This document shows positions 33,395 through 42,696 of a stretch of DNA of 64,000 bases, in pieces. Position 1 is the stretch's first letter. Every line of letters begins with the position of its first letter. Source of the stretch: Paenalicyclobacillus ferrooxydans (GTDB taxonomy: Bacteria; Bacillota; Bacilli; Alicyclobacillales; Alicyclobacillaceae); NCBI RefSeq assembly GCF_001399675.1, contig NZ_LJCO01000011.1, positions 1 to 64,000 of the forward strand, written 5' to 3'. The notes under the pieces were generated by a model. That model had not been told where the DNA came from, did not search any database, and was given only the letters and a program-made list of their open reading frames with translations. A program made the translations under genes and the position numbers.

Positions 33395-34658
33395 ACCGCA
33401 ACTGCTCCGGACGACTCAGGTAATCAGCTACAGCAGCTAGAAAATGCGCTGCCGGACCTCCATCTGTTGCGCGGTGGTCGAACGTGAGACTGAGCGGCAG
33501 TCTATGCATGACGATCAGTGTATTTTCAGAGAAAACCACTTTCTGCTCAATTTGCCCGACCCCGAGGATACCGACCTCAGGCGGATTGATGATTGGTGTG
33601 AAAAACTCAATGCCATACGCACCGAGGTTGGTCACGGTGAACGTACTGCCAGTTAGTTCAGCTGACGAGGCCTTGCCGGACCGGGCCTTATCGGCGAGTG
33701 CAGTTGCTTCAAACTGGAGGTCTGCCAGACTCTTTTGATTGGCGTCTTTAATCACCGGCACCATGAGTCCTGCATCCGTATCGACAGCTACACCTAGGTT
33801 CACCGAACTTGATTGCCGAATCACTTCGCCGTCAATGGTGGCATTGAGATACGGATGGTCTGTTAAGGCTTTGACCACGGCGGCAAGAACCCAGGTATTC
33901 CAACTGACTCCGGGTTCAAGGGTGCTGCGTAAAGCGGCGAGCTTGCTGACATCCGCCCAGCGCGTAAGAGTGAGTTGTGCAGACTGCTGCAGGCTTTGCA
34001 ACATCCGTTTGGCAATGGTTTTTCGAATTGGTGACATTGGCTCAGGTGCTTCCTCAGCTGAACCGGCCCTGTCAGTCAAACGCGTTCGGTGCAACTCAGC
34101 TTCCGAACCTACCTTAAGTGCGGCCGCTTGAATGTCCGCTTCGGTAATCCGGCCGTTTGGTCCGGTTCCATTTACCTTGGCAAGATCGACACCCAGCTGA
34201 CTTGCCAAACGGCGGATCCGCGGCGGGGCTGAGACAAAACTGCTGTTTTGACCCGTAATCGCAGATATGGGATCGGCCGTGACAGCTTGTGCAGGGGCGG
34301 CACCGGATCGCGATGCTCCACTCGTTACGCCAGAGTCAGTGTGGGCATCTCCATCGAGACCAGATTTCTCTGGCAGGCTGACGACAACCTCTTTGTCACC
34401 TTTGGTCTCGATGATGCCGAGGATGTCGCCAACCGCCGCGACTTCTGCACGCCCCACGCAGATCTCGCGCAGGATGCCGGACGCTGGAGCTTCGATTTCG
34501 AAGGTCGCTTTCTCAGATTGAACCTCAAGGAGGACATCATTCTCCTGAACCCGATCTCCTTCTGACTTATACCAAAGAACGACGACACTCTCATCCACAT
34601 CTTCTGCTGTTCTTGGAAGTTTGACCTCTACTGCCTCTGCCAAAATATCTGCCTCCAC
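33393..34658 (-). CDS. acoC: Dihydrolipoamide acyltransferase (E2), acetoin dehydrogenase type
   Basis: A 421-residue E2. The lipoyl domain is at about residues 10-86, with the lipoylated lysine in QSEKATFEI. A Ser/Ala/Gly-rich linker follows, then the E1/E3-binding domain (PPRIRRLASQLGVDLAKVNG, about 145-180). The catalytic domain runs from about 210 to the end with the active-site histidine in FDHRATDGG. It starts 4 bases past the acoB stop. It would transfer acetyl from E1 to CoA. No E3 gene is present in the cluster. A TAA-rich 9-bp array follows. Confidence 0.9.
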   Translation of the reverse strand: MEADILAEAVEVKLPRTAEDVDESVVVLWYKSEGDRVQENDVLLEVQSEKATFEIEAPASGILREICVGRAEVAAVGDILGIIETKGDKEVVVSLPEKSGLDGDAHTDSGVTSGASRSGAAPAQAVTADPISAITGQNSSFVSAPPRIRRLASQLGVDLAKVNGTGPNGRITEADIQAAALKVGSEAELHRTRLTDRAGSAEEAPEPMSPIRKTIAKRMLQSLQQSAQLTLTRWADVSKLAALRSTLEPGVSWNTWVLAAVVKALTDHPYLNATIDGEVIRQSSSVNLGVAVDTDAGLMVPVIKDANQKSLADLQFEATALADKARSGKASSAELTGSTFTVTNLGAYGIEFFTPIINPPEVGILGVGQIEQKVVFSENTLIVMHRLPLSLTFDHRATDGGPAAHFLAAVADYLSRPEQLR

Positions 34659-34661
34659 AAG

Positions 34662-35681
34662 TTACAAACTGATGATGCGCTTCACTTCGTCGTAGATGAT
34701 ATCCGCGTTTGGAAGCACGAATTTCTCGAGCACAGAGCTGTATGGAATTGGCACATTCGGAATGGCCAGTCGTTTAATAGGTGCTTCAAGTTCGTACAGT
34801 GCTTCTTCTGCGACCACTGCAGCGACCTCCGCGGTCATGCCGTAAGAGAGATAATCCTCGTCAACGACAATCAACCGATGGGTCTTGCGAACCGATTCAA
34901 GGATGGTGTCTTTATCAAGCGGAGCAATTGAGCGCAGGTCAATCACCTCCGCAGAGATACCCTCTGCCTGAAGGCGATCCGCCGCGCGAGTTGCTGCGTG
35001 TGTCATCATCTGAACGCCAACGATGGTGACATCGGTCCCCTCTCGAACGACCTTTGCTTTATCAAGAGGCACCGTATAGGACTCTTCGGGCACGATCCCG
35101 ATGGACTCGTCGATCTGGTCCATCCAAGCGAGCCCCTGCAGTGCCTTGTGGAACATAAAAACGACAGGGTTGTCTTCGCGAATGGCAGAGGTCATCATGC
35201 CTTTCAGGTCGTACGGGGTGGAGGGCGCAACAACTTTCATACCGGGCAGGTGCCCAAACGAAGCGTACAGCGTTTGAGAGTGTTGTGCTGCGTCGTCATA
35301 TCCGCCCCCAACCGCAGTCATTAAGACCATCGGCAGTTTCACGTTGCCGCCTGACATGTAGTGGATCTTGGCCATATGGTTGTAAATCTGGTCCATGCAC
35401 ACGCCGTGAAAATCAACAAACATCAGTTCTGCAATGGGGCGCAGGCCTTCTGCTGCCGCCCCGATAGCAGTACCGATAAACGCAGTTTCTGAGATAGGAG
35501 TGTCACGTACACGTTCTGGCCCGAACTTATTCAGCAACCCCTCGGTTGCGCCGAAAATTCCGCCGTAGCCTGCTACGTCTTCACCCATTACGAACACACG
35601 CGGATCACGTTCCATCTCCTGTGCGATGGCTTCGGACAGGGCCTTACTCCCTGTCAACATCCGTTTTGTTGCAGTATTCAT
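34662..35681 (-). CDS. acoB: 2-oxoacid/acetoin dehydrogenase E1 component, beta subunit
   Basis: A 339-residue transketolase-like beta subunit. The conserved parts are EDVAGYGGIFGATEGLLNKFG, DTPISETAFIGTAIGAAAEG, and EVIDLRSIAPLDKDTI near the C-terminal domain. It would form the alpha2beta2 E1 with AcoA. A 301-bp spacer (35682-35982) that holds repeats separates it from acoA, unusually long for these coupled subunits. Confidence 0.92.
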   Translation of the reverse strand: MNTATKRMLTGSKALSEAIAQEMERDPRVFVMGEDVAGYGGIFGATEGLLNKFGPERVRDTPISETAFIGTAIGAAAEGLRPIAELMFVDFHGVCMDQIYNHMAKIHYMSGGNVKLPMVLMTAVGGGYDDAAQHSQTLYASFGHLPGMKVVAPSTPYDLKGMMTSAIREDNPVVFMFHKALQGLAWMDQIDESIGIVPEESYTVPLDKAKVVREGTDVTIVGVQMMTHAATRAADRLQAEGISAEVIDLRSIAPLDKDTILESVRKTHRLIVVDEDYLSYGMTAEVAAVVAEEALYELEAPIKRLAIPNVPIPYSSVLEKFVLPNADIIYDEVKRIISL

Positions 35682-35913
35682 GACTATGCCCCCTCATCGC
35701 TCGCTTCAGTTCTTGTTCAAATTCCCGCTCAAATTGTCGTTCAAAGTCCGCTCAAATCCTCGCGCACTCTCACGCACTCTCGCTCAAGCCCTAGTTCAAG
35801 CCCTTTTTCAAACTACAGTTCACGGTTCACTATCCGCTCAGGCATCAACAGCTCACAGTTGAACGCGTTGTCACACATGGGCGCGTTGTCGGACGTCTTG
35901 CCAGAGATGGGCC

Positions 35914-35992
35914 TGTCTTCAGATAGGTGTGCCTTCAGATAGGTGTGTCTTCAGATAGGTGTGTTTTCAGATGGGCCTGTCTTCAGCTGTCC
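35914..35992. repeat. 16-bp tandem repeat including the acoA stop codon
   Basis: Five units of the type TGTCTTCAGATAGGTG: three close copies, one diverged, and the last overlapping the acoA end. On the minus strand each holds a TGA in CTGAAGAC, which is the context of the acoA stop. The rest of the 301-bp acoA-acoB spacer is also low in complexity, with many TTCAAG and TCACGCACTC words. I see no gene in it. Confidence 0.85.
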
Positions 35993-37023
35993 TGGCCCGT
36001 TGCTGCAACCTCTGCTGTTACACCTGTGTGGACTGGCTCAAAAACATCGTCTAGTGCGGCTTCGGGGCTCGGGTACGCGCTGTCCCTCGCGAACTGGTAG
36101 GCAGCGTCAACTTCCGCCTTTGCGTGTTCTTCCATCTGTGAAATCTCGCTGTCCGTCGCTGCACCTTCAGCCAGCATGTAGTTTTTCAGACGCACAATCG
36201 GATCGCGCTGATGTAGTTCCGGGACTTCAGTCTTCTTACGGTAGACTTCAGGGTCTCCTTGGAAATGTCCTAGATAGCGATAGGTCTCGATCTCGATAAT
36301 GGACGGCCCGTCACCGCGCCTCGCCCTGGCAACAGCTTCTTCGCTGACCCTGTACATCTCGAGTGGATCGTTATCCTTCACATATGCTCCGGGGATACCG
36401 TACGCGGCGCCGCGTACGTCATTTGAGGGGACGGCAGTGGAGGCGGATTTTGGCACTGAAATGCCGTACGCATTATCTTCTATGACCACAATCACAGGCA
36501 ACTTCCAGACAGCGGCCAAGTTCAAAGATTCGTGGAACGCCCCTGCGTTTGCTGCCCCTTCGCCGATAAACGCCACAGCAACGTAATCTTTTCCTTGCAT
36601 CTTGGCAGCAAGGGCAGCACCGACAGCATGAGGAACGCCTGCGGCGACGATGCCACCGCAAGAGAACTTCGCGACCGGATCAAACAGGTGCATGTGCCCG
36701 CCTTTCCCTTTGCCGAGGCCGGTTTCTTTACCAAAGATTTCAGCGGTCATCTTCATCAAGTCCACGCCTTTCGCGATGGCGTGGTGATGGGGGCGGTGCG
36801 GCGCAGTGACTGTATCATCATTGGTTAAATGTGCACAGATACCAACGGCTGCTGGCTCCTGACCGGCAGCCAAGTGCATTTCACCGGGTACAGGACCCGC
36901 GCCGATATTAAACACCGGGTTCTTTCCTTCTGCGTACACCTGGACCATGGTTTCTTCGTAATAGCGGATTTTCACCATTGTCTCGTACATCCACTTTAGT
37001 TGAGATGCTTCGATGGACAACAC
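35983..37023 (-). CDS. acoA: Acetoin/2-oxoacid dehydrogenase E1 component, alpha subunit
   Basis: A 346-residue thiamine-diphosphate subunit. The cofactor motif runs from AFIGEGAANAGAFHESLNL to EDNAYGIS (GDG-like start and N-x-Y end). PGEMHLAAGQEPAAVG and GLGKGKGGHMHLF are typical of AcoA-type E1 alpha. AAAGGAGGGG lies just upstream of GTG 37023 and TTG 37020; either could be the start. It is the first gene of acoABC. Sigma-54 control is indicated by the promoter and the adjacent acoR. Acetoin as substrate is inferred from the AcoR link. Confidence 0.9.
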   Translation of the reverse strand: MLSIEASQLKWMYETMVKIRYYEETMVQVYAEGKNPVFNIGAGPVPGEMHLAAGQEPAAVGICAHLTNDDTVTAPHRPHHHAIAKGVDLMKMTAEIFGKETGLGKGKGGHMHLFDPVAKFSCGGIVAAGVPHAVGAALAAKMQGKDYVAVAFIGEGAANAGAFHESLNLAAVWKLPVIVVIEDNAYGISVPKSASTAVPSNDVRGAAYGIPGAYVKDNDPLEMYRVSEEAVARARRGDGPSIIEIETYRYLGHFQGDPEVYRKKTEVPELHQRDPIVRLKNYMLAEGAATDSEISQMEEHAKAEVDAAYQFARDSAYPSPEAALDDVFEPVHTGVTAEVAATGQDS

Positions 37024-37158
37024 TGTCCCCTCCTTTAGATCGTGTTTCGTGAGACTCGATCACTTTCGCGAGACTGGGCCGTGTTTCGTAAGGCTCAGTC
37101 ATCTGTGTGAACTCGATGATGTTTCGTGAACCGCTCACGAGTCCATTAGGGAGGTATC

Positions 37159-37173
37159 GCAAATTCTGTGCCA
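37159..37173 (-). promoter_or_regulatory. Sigma-54 (-24/-12) promoter of acoABC
   Basis: On the minus strand: TGGCACAGAATTTGC. It has both invariant parts, TGGCAC and TTGC, with the right spacing. It lies about 135 bp before acoA. Confidence 0.88.
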
Positions 37174-37258
37174 AGCTGTCCGATCTGAGCACAAGCTGCA
37201 ACTGTGGGGAAACAACGGGGGAGAAAGAGCACGAATGATGATGCTGTCGAACAAAAGG

Positions 37259-37299
37259 TGTCCCGAAACGGGACATTTCGGGACACTTGGGTGGGACAC
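37259..37299. promoter_or_regulatory. TGTCCC-type upstream activator sites (probable AcoR sites)
   Basis: TGTCCCG-AAA-CGGGACA (37259-37275) is a perfect 7-3-7 palindrome. Two further GGGACAC half-sites follow (37280-37286 and 37293-37299). They lie 90-130 bp upstream of the sigma-54 promoter, where enhancer proteins bind. AcoR binding is inferred. Confidence 0.65.
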
Positions 37300-37357
37300 A
37301 TGAGACAAAACGGCACACCGATCTAACGTCAACGAGCCCTCAGTTTGTAACGCAAGG

Positions 37358-37393
37358 TTCACCAAGTTCACCAAGTTCACCAAGTTCACCAAA
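37358..37393. repeat. 9-bp tandem repeat TTCACCAAG
   Basis: Four copies in the spacer between acoR and the upstream activator sites of acoABC. No gene was seen in 37024-37500. Confidence 0.9.
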
Positions 37394-37500
37394 GGTGAGT
37401 TCCGGCATACCTTATCGCTTATTGTGGCCTCGGGAGAGTAGATGAGTTCCGGACTGGCGTACGGTGGCCTCAAGATATACAAAAAACGTGAACGGATCGC

Positions 37501-39477
37501 CTAGGACTTTAGACCATACCGTTCCAATTGGCGATAGAGAGTACTCCGCGAGATGCCGAGCCGTCGAGCAGCGGCCTTGTAATTTCCGTGGCATGCCTCA
37601 ATGGATTCGAGGAGGACTCTCCGTTTGACTTGTTCTTTCAAGTCGATTGTAGTACCTCGGGGAATGCTGACACCGTCTTTCAACATCTCAGGTGGGAGGT
37701 ATTCAGGCCGCAAGGTATCTCCCGTCGCCCTCAAGATGGCTCGCTCCAATACGTTTTGTAACTCACGAACATTGCCCGGCCAATCCCAGTTCATTAAGAA
37801 GTGCATAAAGTCGTCCGAAATAAACCTGACTTGCCTCGTTCCAGGGCGATTCAACCGTTGACTCAGTTGCCTGACAAATACCTGAGCCATCCTCGGGATG
37901 TCATCTCTGCGTTCGCGAAGACTGGGAACTATAATTGGGATCACGTTTAGTCGGTAAAATAAGTCCTGGCGGAATTGCCCGCACTCAACCGCCTTCATGA
38001 GGTTCTCATTCGTTGCCGCGATAATGCGGACATCTACTGGCGTCACCTTGTCGCCGCCAATGCGCACGACTTCTTGATTTTGCAACACACGCAACAGATG
38101 GACCTGCATCTCAAGTGACATCTCTCCGACCTCATCGAGGAACAACGTACCCCCGTCAGCCAATTCGAACTTTCCTGCGTGTCCACCTTTTTTGGCACCT
38201 GTGAAAGCACCTTCGGCGTATCCAAACAACTCGCTGCCAAGCAGCTCTCTGGGAATTGCACCGCAGTTGATGGCAATAAACGGTTGGTGTTGTCGAGTAC
38301 TATCCGCATGAATCGCCTGAGCGAGAAGGTCTTTGCCTGTGCCGCTTTCACCCGTCAACAACACGGTCGAGTCACATCCGGCTGCAATGCGGGCGTCGCG
38401 CAGGCATTCTAAAAAAGTGCGCGATTCACCGAGGATATCGCCAAAGGTCACTTTGGGATGACGGGCGGTCATGTGATTGACAAACTGTCTCACTTTCGCC
38501 ATGTCCCGCAGTGTAATGAGAGAACCCATGCGAGCGCCTGTCTCATCAAAGATGGGTTTCATGCTAAACAAAACGCGCCATTCATGTCCTAGGTTTGGAA
38601 CGGTAAAGGCGACCTCTCGGTCCACAATCTCAAGTCCTGTTGCAAGCAACAACGATAACTCTTGCGCCTGTAATAAGTTCGATAGAGTTTGTCCGAGAAT
38701 TTGCACCTCGTTCAGATTCGTGAGCTGCAGGAACTCTCGGTTTACATGGATGACTCGGTTGTCCTTGCTTAACACCAAAACCCCTTCTGGAAGGGTATCA
38801 ATCGCTGATTCGAGATAGCGCTGCATCAGAGCGTTCGCACGGTTTTTTTCCTCGAGCATCCACAGATTTTCAATCGCCGTGACAGCTGACACAATCATGC
38901 CAAGCGTATGGGTATGTACAGCTTCAAAGGGTCCAGACATGTTTAGAACACCGACAATCTCACCAGAGGGATTGCGGATGGGGGATGCGGAACAGGTCCA
39001 CCACTGACATGCTTTGGAATAGTGTTCGGCAGCAAAGATCTGTAGCGGCTTTTTGATGACAAGGCAGGTTCCAATGGCGTTGGTGCCAACGGATCGTTCG
39101 CTCCAATCGGCCCCTTCCACAAACTCAATTTGAGCAGCCTTTCTCATCGGAGCATCGTCACCGATAACCTTCAGCAACACGCCCTGTTTGTCGCATAAAG
39201 TCACGACAAAGCCTGAACCTCTGACCAGGTTGTAGATACGCATCATGAGGGGAATGGAGATTTCAATCAGATCTTGATTCCGGAGCTGGAGGTCTGTTAA
39301 ATCTTGCTGTCGGAAGCGGACGGTCCCTGTTTCCTGTAGAGGATTCACATCAAAAGCACGGGACCTTTGCCACGACTCTGTTACGACGGGAGATAGGTCC
39401 GATACGAGGGGATGGTTCCTCAGCCCATGGAGAACATAGGCCTCCCATGCCCCTTGGAGCATTTGCTTATCTTTCAT
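37501..39477 (-). CDS. acoR: Sigma-54-dependent activator, AcoR family
   Basis: A 658-residue enhancer-binding protein. It has an N-terminal GAF-like sensor (about residues 60-210), a PAS domain (about 225-330), then the AAA+ core with Walker A GESGTGKD, the sigma-54 contact loop GAFTGA, and the R-finger region. The C-terminal HTH is of the Fis type (NYKAAARRLGISRSTLYRQL). It should activate the adjacent acoABC from its -24/-12 promoter, probably when acetoin or a related ligand is sensed. ATG 39477 is preceded by GTGAAATGAAAG-type sequence with a weak ribosome site. Confidence 0.93.
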   Translation of the reverse strand: MKDKQMLQGAWEAYVLHGLRNHPLVSDLSPVVTESWQRSRAFDVNPLQETGTVRFRQQDLTDLQLRNQDLIEISIPLMMRIYNLVRGSGFVVTLCDKQGVLLKVIGDDAPMRKAAQIEFVEGADWSERSVGTNAIGTCLVIKKPLQIFAAEHYSKACQWWTCSASPIRNPSGEIVGVLNMSGPFEAVHTHTLGMIVSAVTAIENLWMLEEKNRANALMQRYLESAIDTLPEGVLVLSKDNRVIHVNREFLQLTNLNEVQILGQTLSNLLQAQELSLLLATGLEIVDREVAFTVPNLGHEWRVLFSMKPIFDETGARMGSLITLRDMAKVRQFVNHMTARHPKVTFGDILGESRTFLECLRDARIAAGCDSTVLLTGESGTGKDLLAQAIHADSTRQHQPFIAINCGAIPRELLGSELFGYAEGAFTGAKKGGHAGKFELADGGTLFLDEVGEMSLEMQVHLLRVLQNQEVVRIGGDKVTPVDVRIIAATNENLMKAVECGQFRQDLFYRLNVIPIIVPSLRERRDDIPRMAQVFVRQLSQRLNRPGTRQVRFISDDFMHFLMNWDWPGNVRELQNVLERAILRATGDTLRPEYLPPEMLKDGVSIPRGTTIDLKEQVKRRVLLESIEACHGNYKAAARRLGISRSTLYRQLERYGLKS

Positions 39478-39650
39478 TTCACCACATCCAAACGAACATT
39501 TGTGAGAGGTTGAAACCGATTGATAGGCATTTGACTTCAGCGTACACCAATCTGCGTGAATGTTGAACTGAATTTTCGATGAGTTGGTTGATTTGGATGA
39601 TCTGGTTGAGGGATTTCACCCATCTTTCCATAGCCAGGACGTACTTTCAG

Positions 39651-40982
39651 TCAACGGCTAGTCATTGAGATGGCCTCTATCGATGTTCTCGTGCGCATCG
39701 GCAGGCTCACTGTAAATGTGCTGCCCTGACCGAGCTCGCTTTGAACGGTGATGGTTCCGTTGAAATGATCGACGAGTTGTTTCACCATGAACAGACCAAT
39801 TCCTTGGCCGTTCACCTCGTGGTTCATCTTCTCGTACTTGCGAAACAGCTTACCTTGTTGCTCCAGACTCATACCAATGCCCTGATCGACGACGATGATC
39901 GTGATTTGATTCGCGTTCTTTGCGATATGGAAGTAAACGCGCTGCCCCTCGGTACTGTACTTAATGGCATTGCTGAGGAGGTTTGTGACAATCAATTTGA
40001 TCCCGTTTCGGTTGGCAAACAGGACATCTGATTCCTCCAGTTCGATGTCGGTCTCGAGGACAATATTCTGTGTCAGCGCCTTGACCCGCATCATCTCAAC
40101 CGCTTCATCAATCGCGGGTTGAATCAGTGTCAGCGTTTTTTGCCAGACGGCGTCCGTGCTCAACATTTGTTCGGTATTGATAATATGTGAAAGCTCGTTA
40201 TCAATTGCGGAAGCGTAGTTGATGATCCCTTCAAGCTTAGCTTTGCGGCCTCGGTCCGATTCGTCTTCTGACAGCAAGGCGGCATATGCCTTGATGACGG
40301 TTAGTGGGTTTCTCACTTCGTGCGAGACGACGTGGATAAAGTCTAGTTTTTGTTTGTAAAGGTCCATTTCGGATTCCAGGTTTTGCTGTACCGAAATCGA
40401 AGGGAAGACTGTGGGATTCCTCTGATTCGAGGTCTTATACAAATTCGAGCGAACCAGGTGGTCGTCTGTCATGATGAACGCATGGGATTTCATCAGATCG
40501 AGATGTGTTTGCGTCGGCACGAGCCTGGCGTCGTAGGCACAAACGGTGGTGTACCCTAACTCTGTTATCGTGATGTCGGCAAAATTTTCGTAGGCATGTA
40601 TGTCATCTGGAATCTCCTTGAGGTGATAGATCTCTACATGACCCCAGAGTCGAATAATGGTTTTGTTTTTGACATACGGTTCCACAATGGAGTCGAGCCT
40701 TGTGAGGACACGGTCGAAATTGACATCACCATGAGCTTCGTAAAACTCATGACTATCAATGTAATGTAGATATTCTTTATTCAATGTGCAATCTTGAAGA
40801 TGGTTAAGGACCTCCTGGTAACGATCCTGACGATCGATAAAAATGACGTGCTGCTCAAGCTGAATCCCTGTTTGAATGAAGGAGATGGCATTCTCGATAT
40901 AGGCCTCGTCTGTGCTGTAGAAATACAAAATGTGCGATTCGTGTTCAACGCTAAGGGACTTCGTCAAGGGGATTCTTGGCAT
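39651..40982 (-). CDS. Sensor histidine kinase with MEDS domain
   Basis: A 443-residue soluble kinase with no membrane helix. Residues 15-165 (HILYFYSTDEAYIENAISFIQ, HVIFIDRQ, RLWGHVEIY, TTVCAYDARL) match the MEDS (DcmR sensory) fold. The kinase core has His221 in FIHVVSHEVRNPLT, an N-box (NLLSNAIKYS), and G-boxes VDQGIGMS and GQGIGLFMVKQL. No response regulator lies next to it, so it is an orphan. The DcmR domain responds to C1 or hydrocarbon-type signals in some proteins; the ligand here is unknown. Confidence 0.88.
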   Translation of the reverse strand: MPRIPLTKSLSVEHESHILYFYSTDEAYIENAISFIQTGIQLEQHVIFIDRQDRYQEVLNHLQDCTLNKEYLHYIDSHEFYEAHGDVNFDRVLTRLDSIVEPYVKNKTIIRLWGHVEIYHLKEIPDDIHAYENFADITITELGYTTVCAYDARLVPTQTHLDLMKSHAFIMTDDHLVRSNLYKTSNQRNPTVFPSISVQQNLESEMDLYKQKLDFIHVVSHEVRNPLTVIKAYAALLSEDESDRGRKAKLEGIINYASAIDNELSHIINTEQMLSTDAVWQKTLTLIQPAIDEAVEMMRVKALTQNIVLETDIELEESDVLFANRNGIKLIVTNLLSNAIKYSTEGQRVYFHIAKNANQITIIVVDQGIGMSLEQQGKLFRKYEKMNHEVNGQGIGLFMVKQLVDHFNGTITVQSELGQGSTFTVSLPMRTRTSIEAISMTSR

Positions 40983-41192
40983 CTCATTGTCCTCGTTTCA
41001 TACGCACAGCGTAAATAGATTGAGAATTTCTATAATCGAAGGAAAGTATGACACACTTTCGATATGGAATCCACAGTTTGGAAAAGATATGTTACATTTG
41101 GATATAGGCCTATGCGACGGGTTGTTTATCAGTAAATTCTTTATTTTACCTATAGAACTGATACCTATAATTGAAAGAGGTTTTGTCGACGG

Positions 41193-42401
41193 ATGGATCA
41201 CTCAAACAGGCAGTGGAGTCATTTGCTTTGGATTTCTTTAGCTGAGTTGTTTGCACTGAGCGTTTGGTTCAGCGGCACCGCAGTATCCCATCAGTTATAC
41301 GTCTCCTACCATAGTACCGCGGTAAATCCCGTATGGTTGACAATCTCCGTGCAGATAGGTTTTATTCTCGGAGCGCTTGTGAGTTCATTCTTTGCTTTGT
41401 CAGACAGGTACAGTGCCAAGCGGCTGTTTGTCATCTGTTCACTTCTTGCAGGCGTCCTAAACCTGTTGCTCATGTTTATGCCGAATGCCTGGCTTGGCAT
41501 TCTGATGCGCGGTCTCACCGGGATCACGCTCGCGGGTGTGTACCCGACGGCGGTGAAAATCTTGTCGAGTCACTTTCAAAAGCGTAAAGGACTCGCGATT
41601 GGCGTGTTAATTGGTGCACTGACCATGGGTTCCAATCTGCCGCACTTTATTCTGTTTTTCACATCAACACTGGATTGGAAGGTTATGATTGAGGTCAGCT
41701 CAGCCTTGGCTTGGATTGCTGGAATCGTGATGTGGCTGTTTGTTGTGGACAACCATCAGAAGTCATCCGGTCAGGCTGTTTCAACCAAACAGCTCGCTCG
41801 TGTGTTTGGAAATCAACGCGTGATGTTGTCCAACTTTGGGTACTTTGGTCACATGTGGGAGCTGTACGCCGCGTGGACCTGGTTACCGGTCTTTTTGATT
41901 GCCAATGCCAAGTCAGAGACAACTGGATCAATTGTTGCATTTGTCACGATTGGTCTCTTCGGGGCTGTGGGATGCGTGATTGGCGGATTGGTTGCAGACT
42001 GGATTGGCAAGGCAAATCTGACTATCCTCGCGATGGCGGTGAGCGCAACATGTGCCCTTGTGATTGGCTTTACCAATCACACATCGTGGTGGGTAACAGT
42101 GACCGTCGCGGGCATCTGGGGGGTCTTTGTGATTGCCGACTCGGCTCAGTTTTCGGCATCCGTAACGGATCATGCGGAACCTGAGTACATCGGAACTGCC
42201 CTGGCTTTTCAGATGTCCGTTGGATTCCTCATTACAACGATATCCATCTATTTGCTGCCGGTGATCGTTTCCTGGGTGACTTGGCGATACGCATTCATGG
42301 TTCTCGCGATTGGGCCCGTGTTTGGCATTGTATCCATGAGTCGATTAAAGAGCATTACGTCTCTTTCTTCGCGTGGAGAATCGTATGAAGTGAGGCCTTA
42401 G
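41193..42401 (+). CDS. MFS transporter (CynX/NimT-like)
   Basis: A 402-residue major facilitator with 12 helices. Motif A after helix 2 is diverged (FALSDRYSAKRLF); GALVSSFFALSDR and FGYFGHMWELYAAWTW in the second half are typical of anion- or organic-acid-type members. AAAGAGG lies 13 bases before the ATG. It is divergent from the MEDS kinase, with a 210-bp AT-rich spacer. Regulation by that kinase is possible but unproven. Its stop lies in the first unit of a 14-bp repeat. Confidence 0.82.
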   Translation: MDHSNRQWSHLLWISLAELFALSVWFSGTAVSHQLYVSYHSTAVNPVWLTISVQIGFILGALVSSFFALSDRYSAKRLFVICSLLAGVLNLLLMFMPNAWLGILMRGLTGITLAGVYPTAVKILSSHFQKRKGLAIGVLIGALTMGSNLPHFILFFTSTLDWKVMIEVSSALAWIAGIVMWLFVVDNHQKSSGQAVSTKQLARVFGNQRVMLSNFGYFGHMWELYAAWTWLPVFLIANAKSETTGSIVAFVTIGLFGAVGCVIGGLVADWIGKANLTILAMAVSATCALVIGFTNHTSWWVTVTVAGIWGVFVIADSAQFSASVTDHAEPEYIGTALAFQMSVGFLITTISIYLLPVIVSWVTWRYAFMVLAIGPVFGIVSMSRLKSITSLSSRGESYEVRP

Positions 42402-42450
42402 GCCTTGGGTCTTAGGCCTTGGGTCTTAGGCCTTGGGTCTTAGGCCTTAC
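42398..42450 (+). repeat. 14-bp tandem repeat beginning at the MFS stop codon
   Basis: TTAGGCCTTGGGTC occurs three times from 42398, then a partial copy. The TAG stop of the MFS gene (42399-42401) is in the first unit. The remaining 250 bases up to the acyl-CoA ligase show no feature that I can support. Confidence 0.92.
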
Positions 42451-42696
42451 GCACGGTTTGAACAGGCGGTCCCACACGAAGAAGTTCAGGTTCCGGCTGC
42501 GCAGCTTGGGCAGATGGCACACCTTGACAGCGAGCGGATGAACGCCAAATCAAAGCGGCTGCGGTGGAGCCGGACATGTAGACCGGATCGTCGAGGTTAA
42601 AATATCTTAATATTCACACTTGAGAAGGAATTGTGCCGCATACATATCGAATACTTTTGTCAACGACTGAGCGATTTCCGAGAGGGGCGACACGTG

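Noticed and set aside
33158-33487. 109-residue protein with Thr-Glu-Ile repeats
   Set aside because: The repeat part is the 9-bp array beyond the acoC stop, read on the other strand, and the frame then runs into acoC antisense. No family match is seen.
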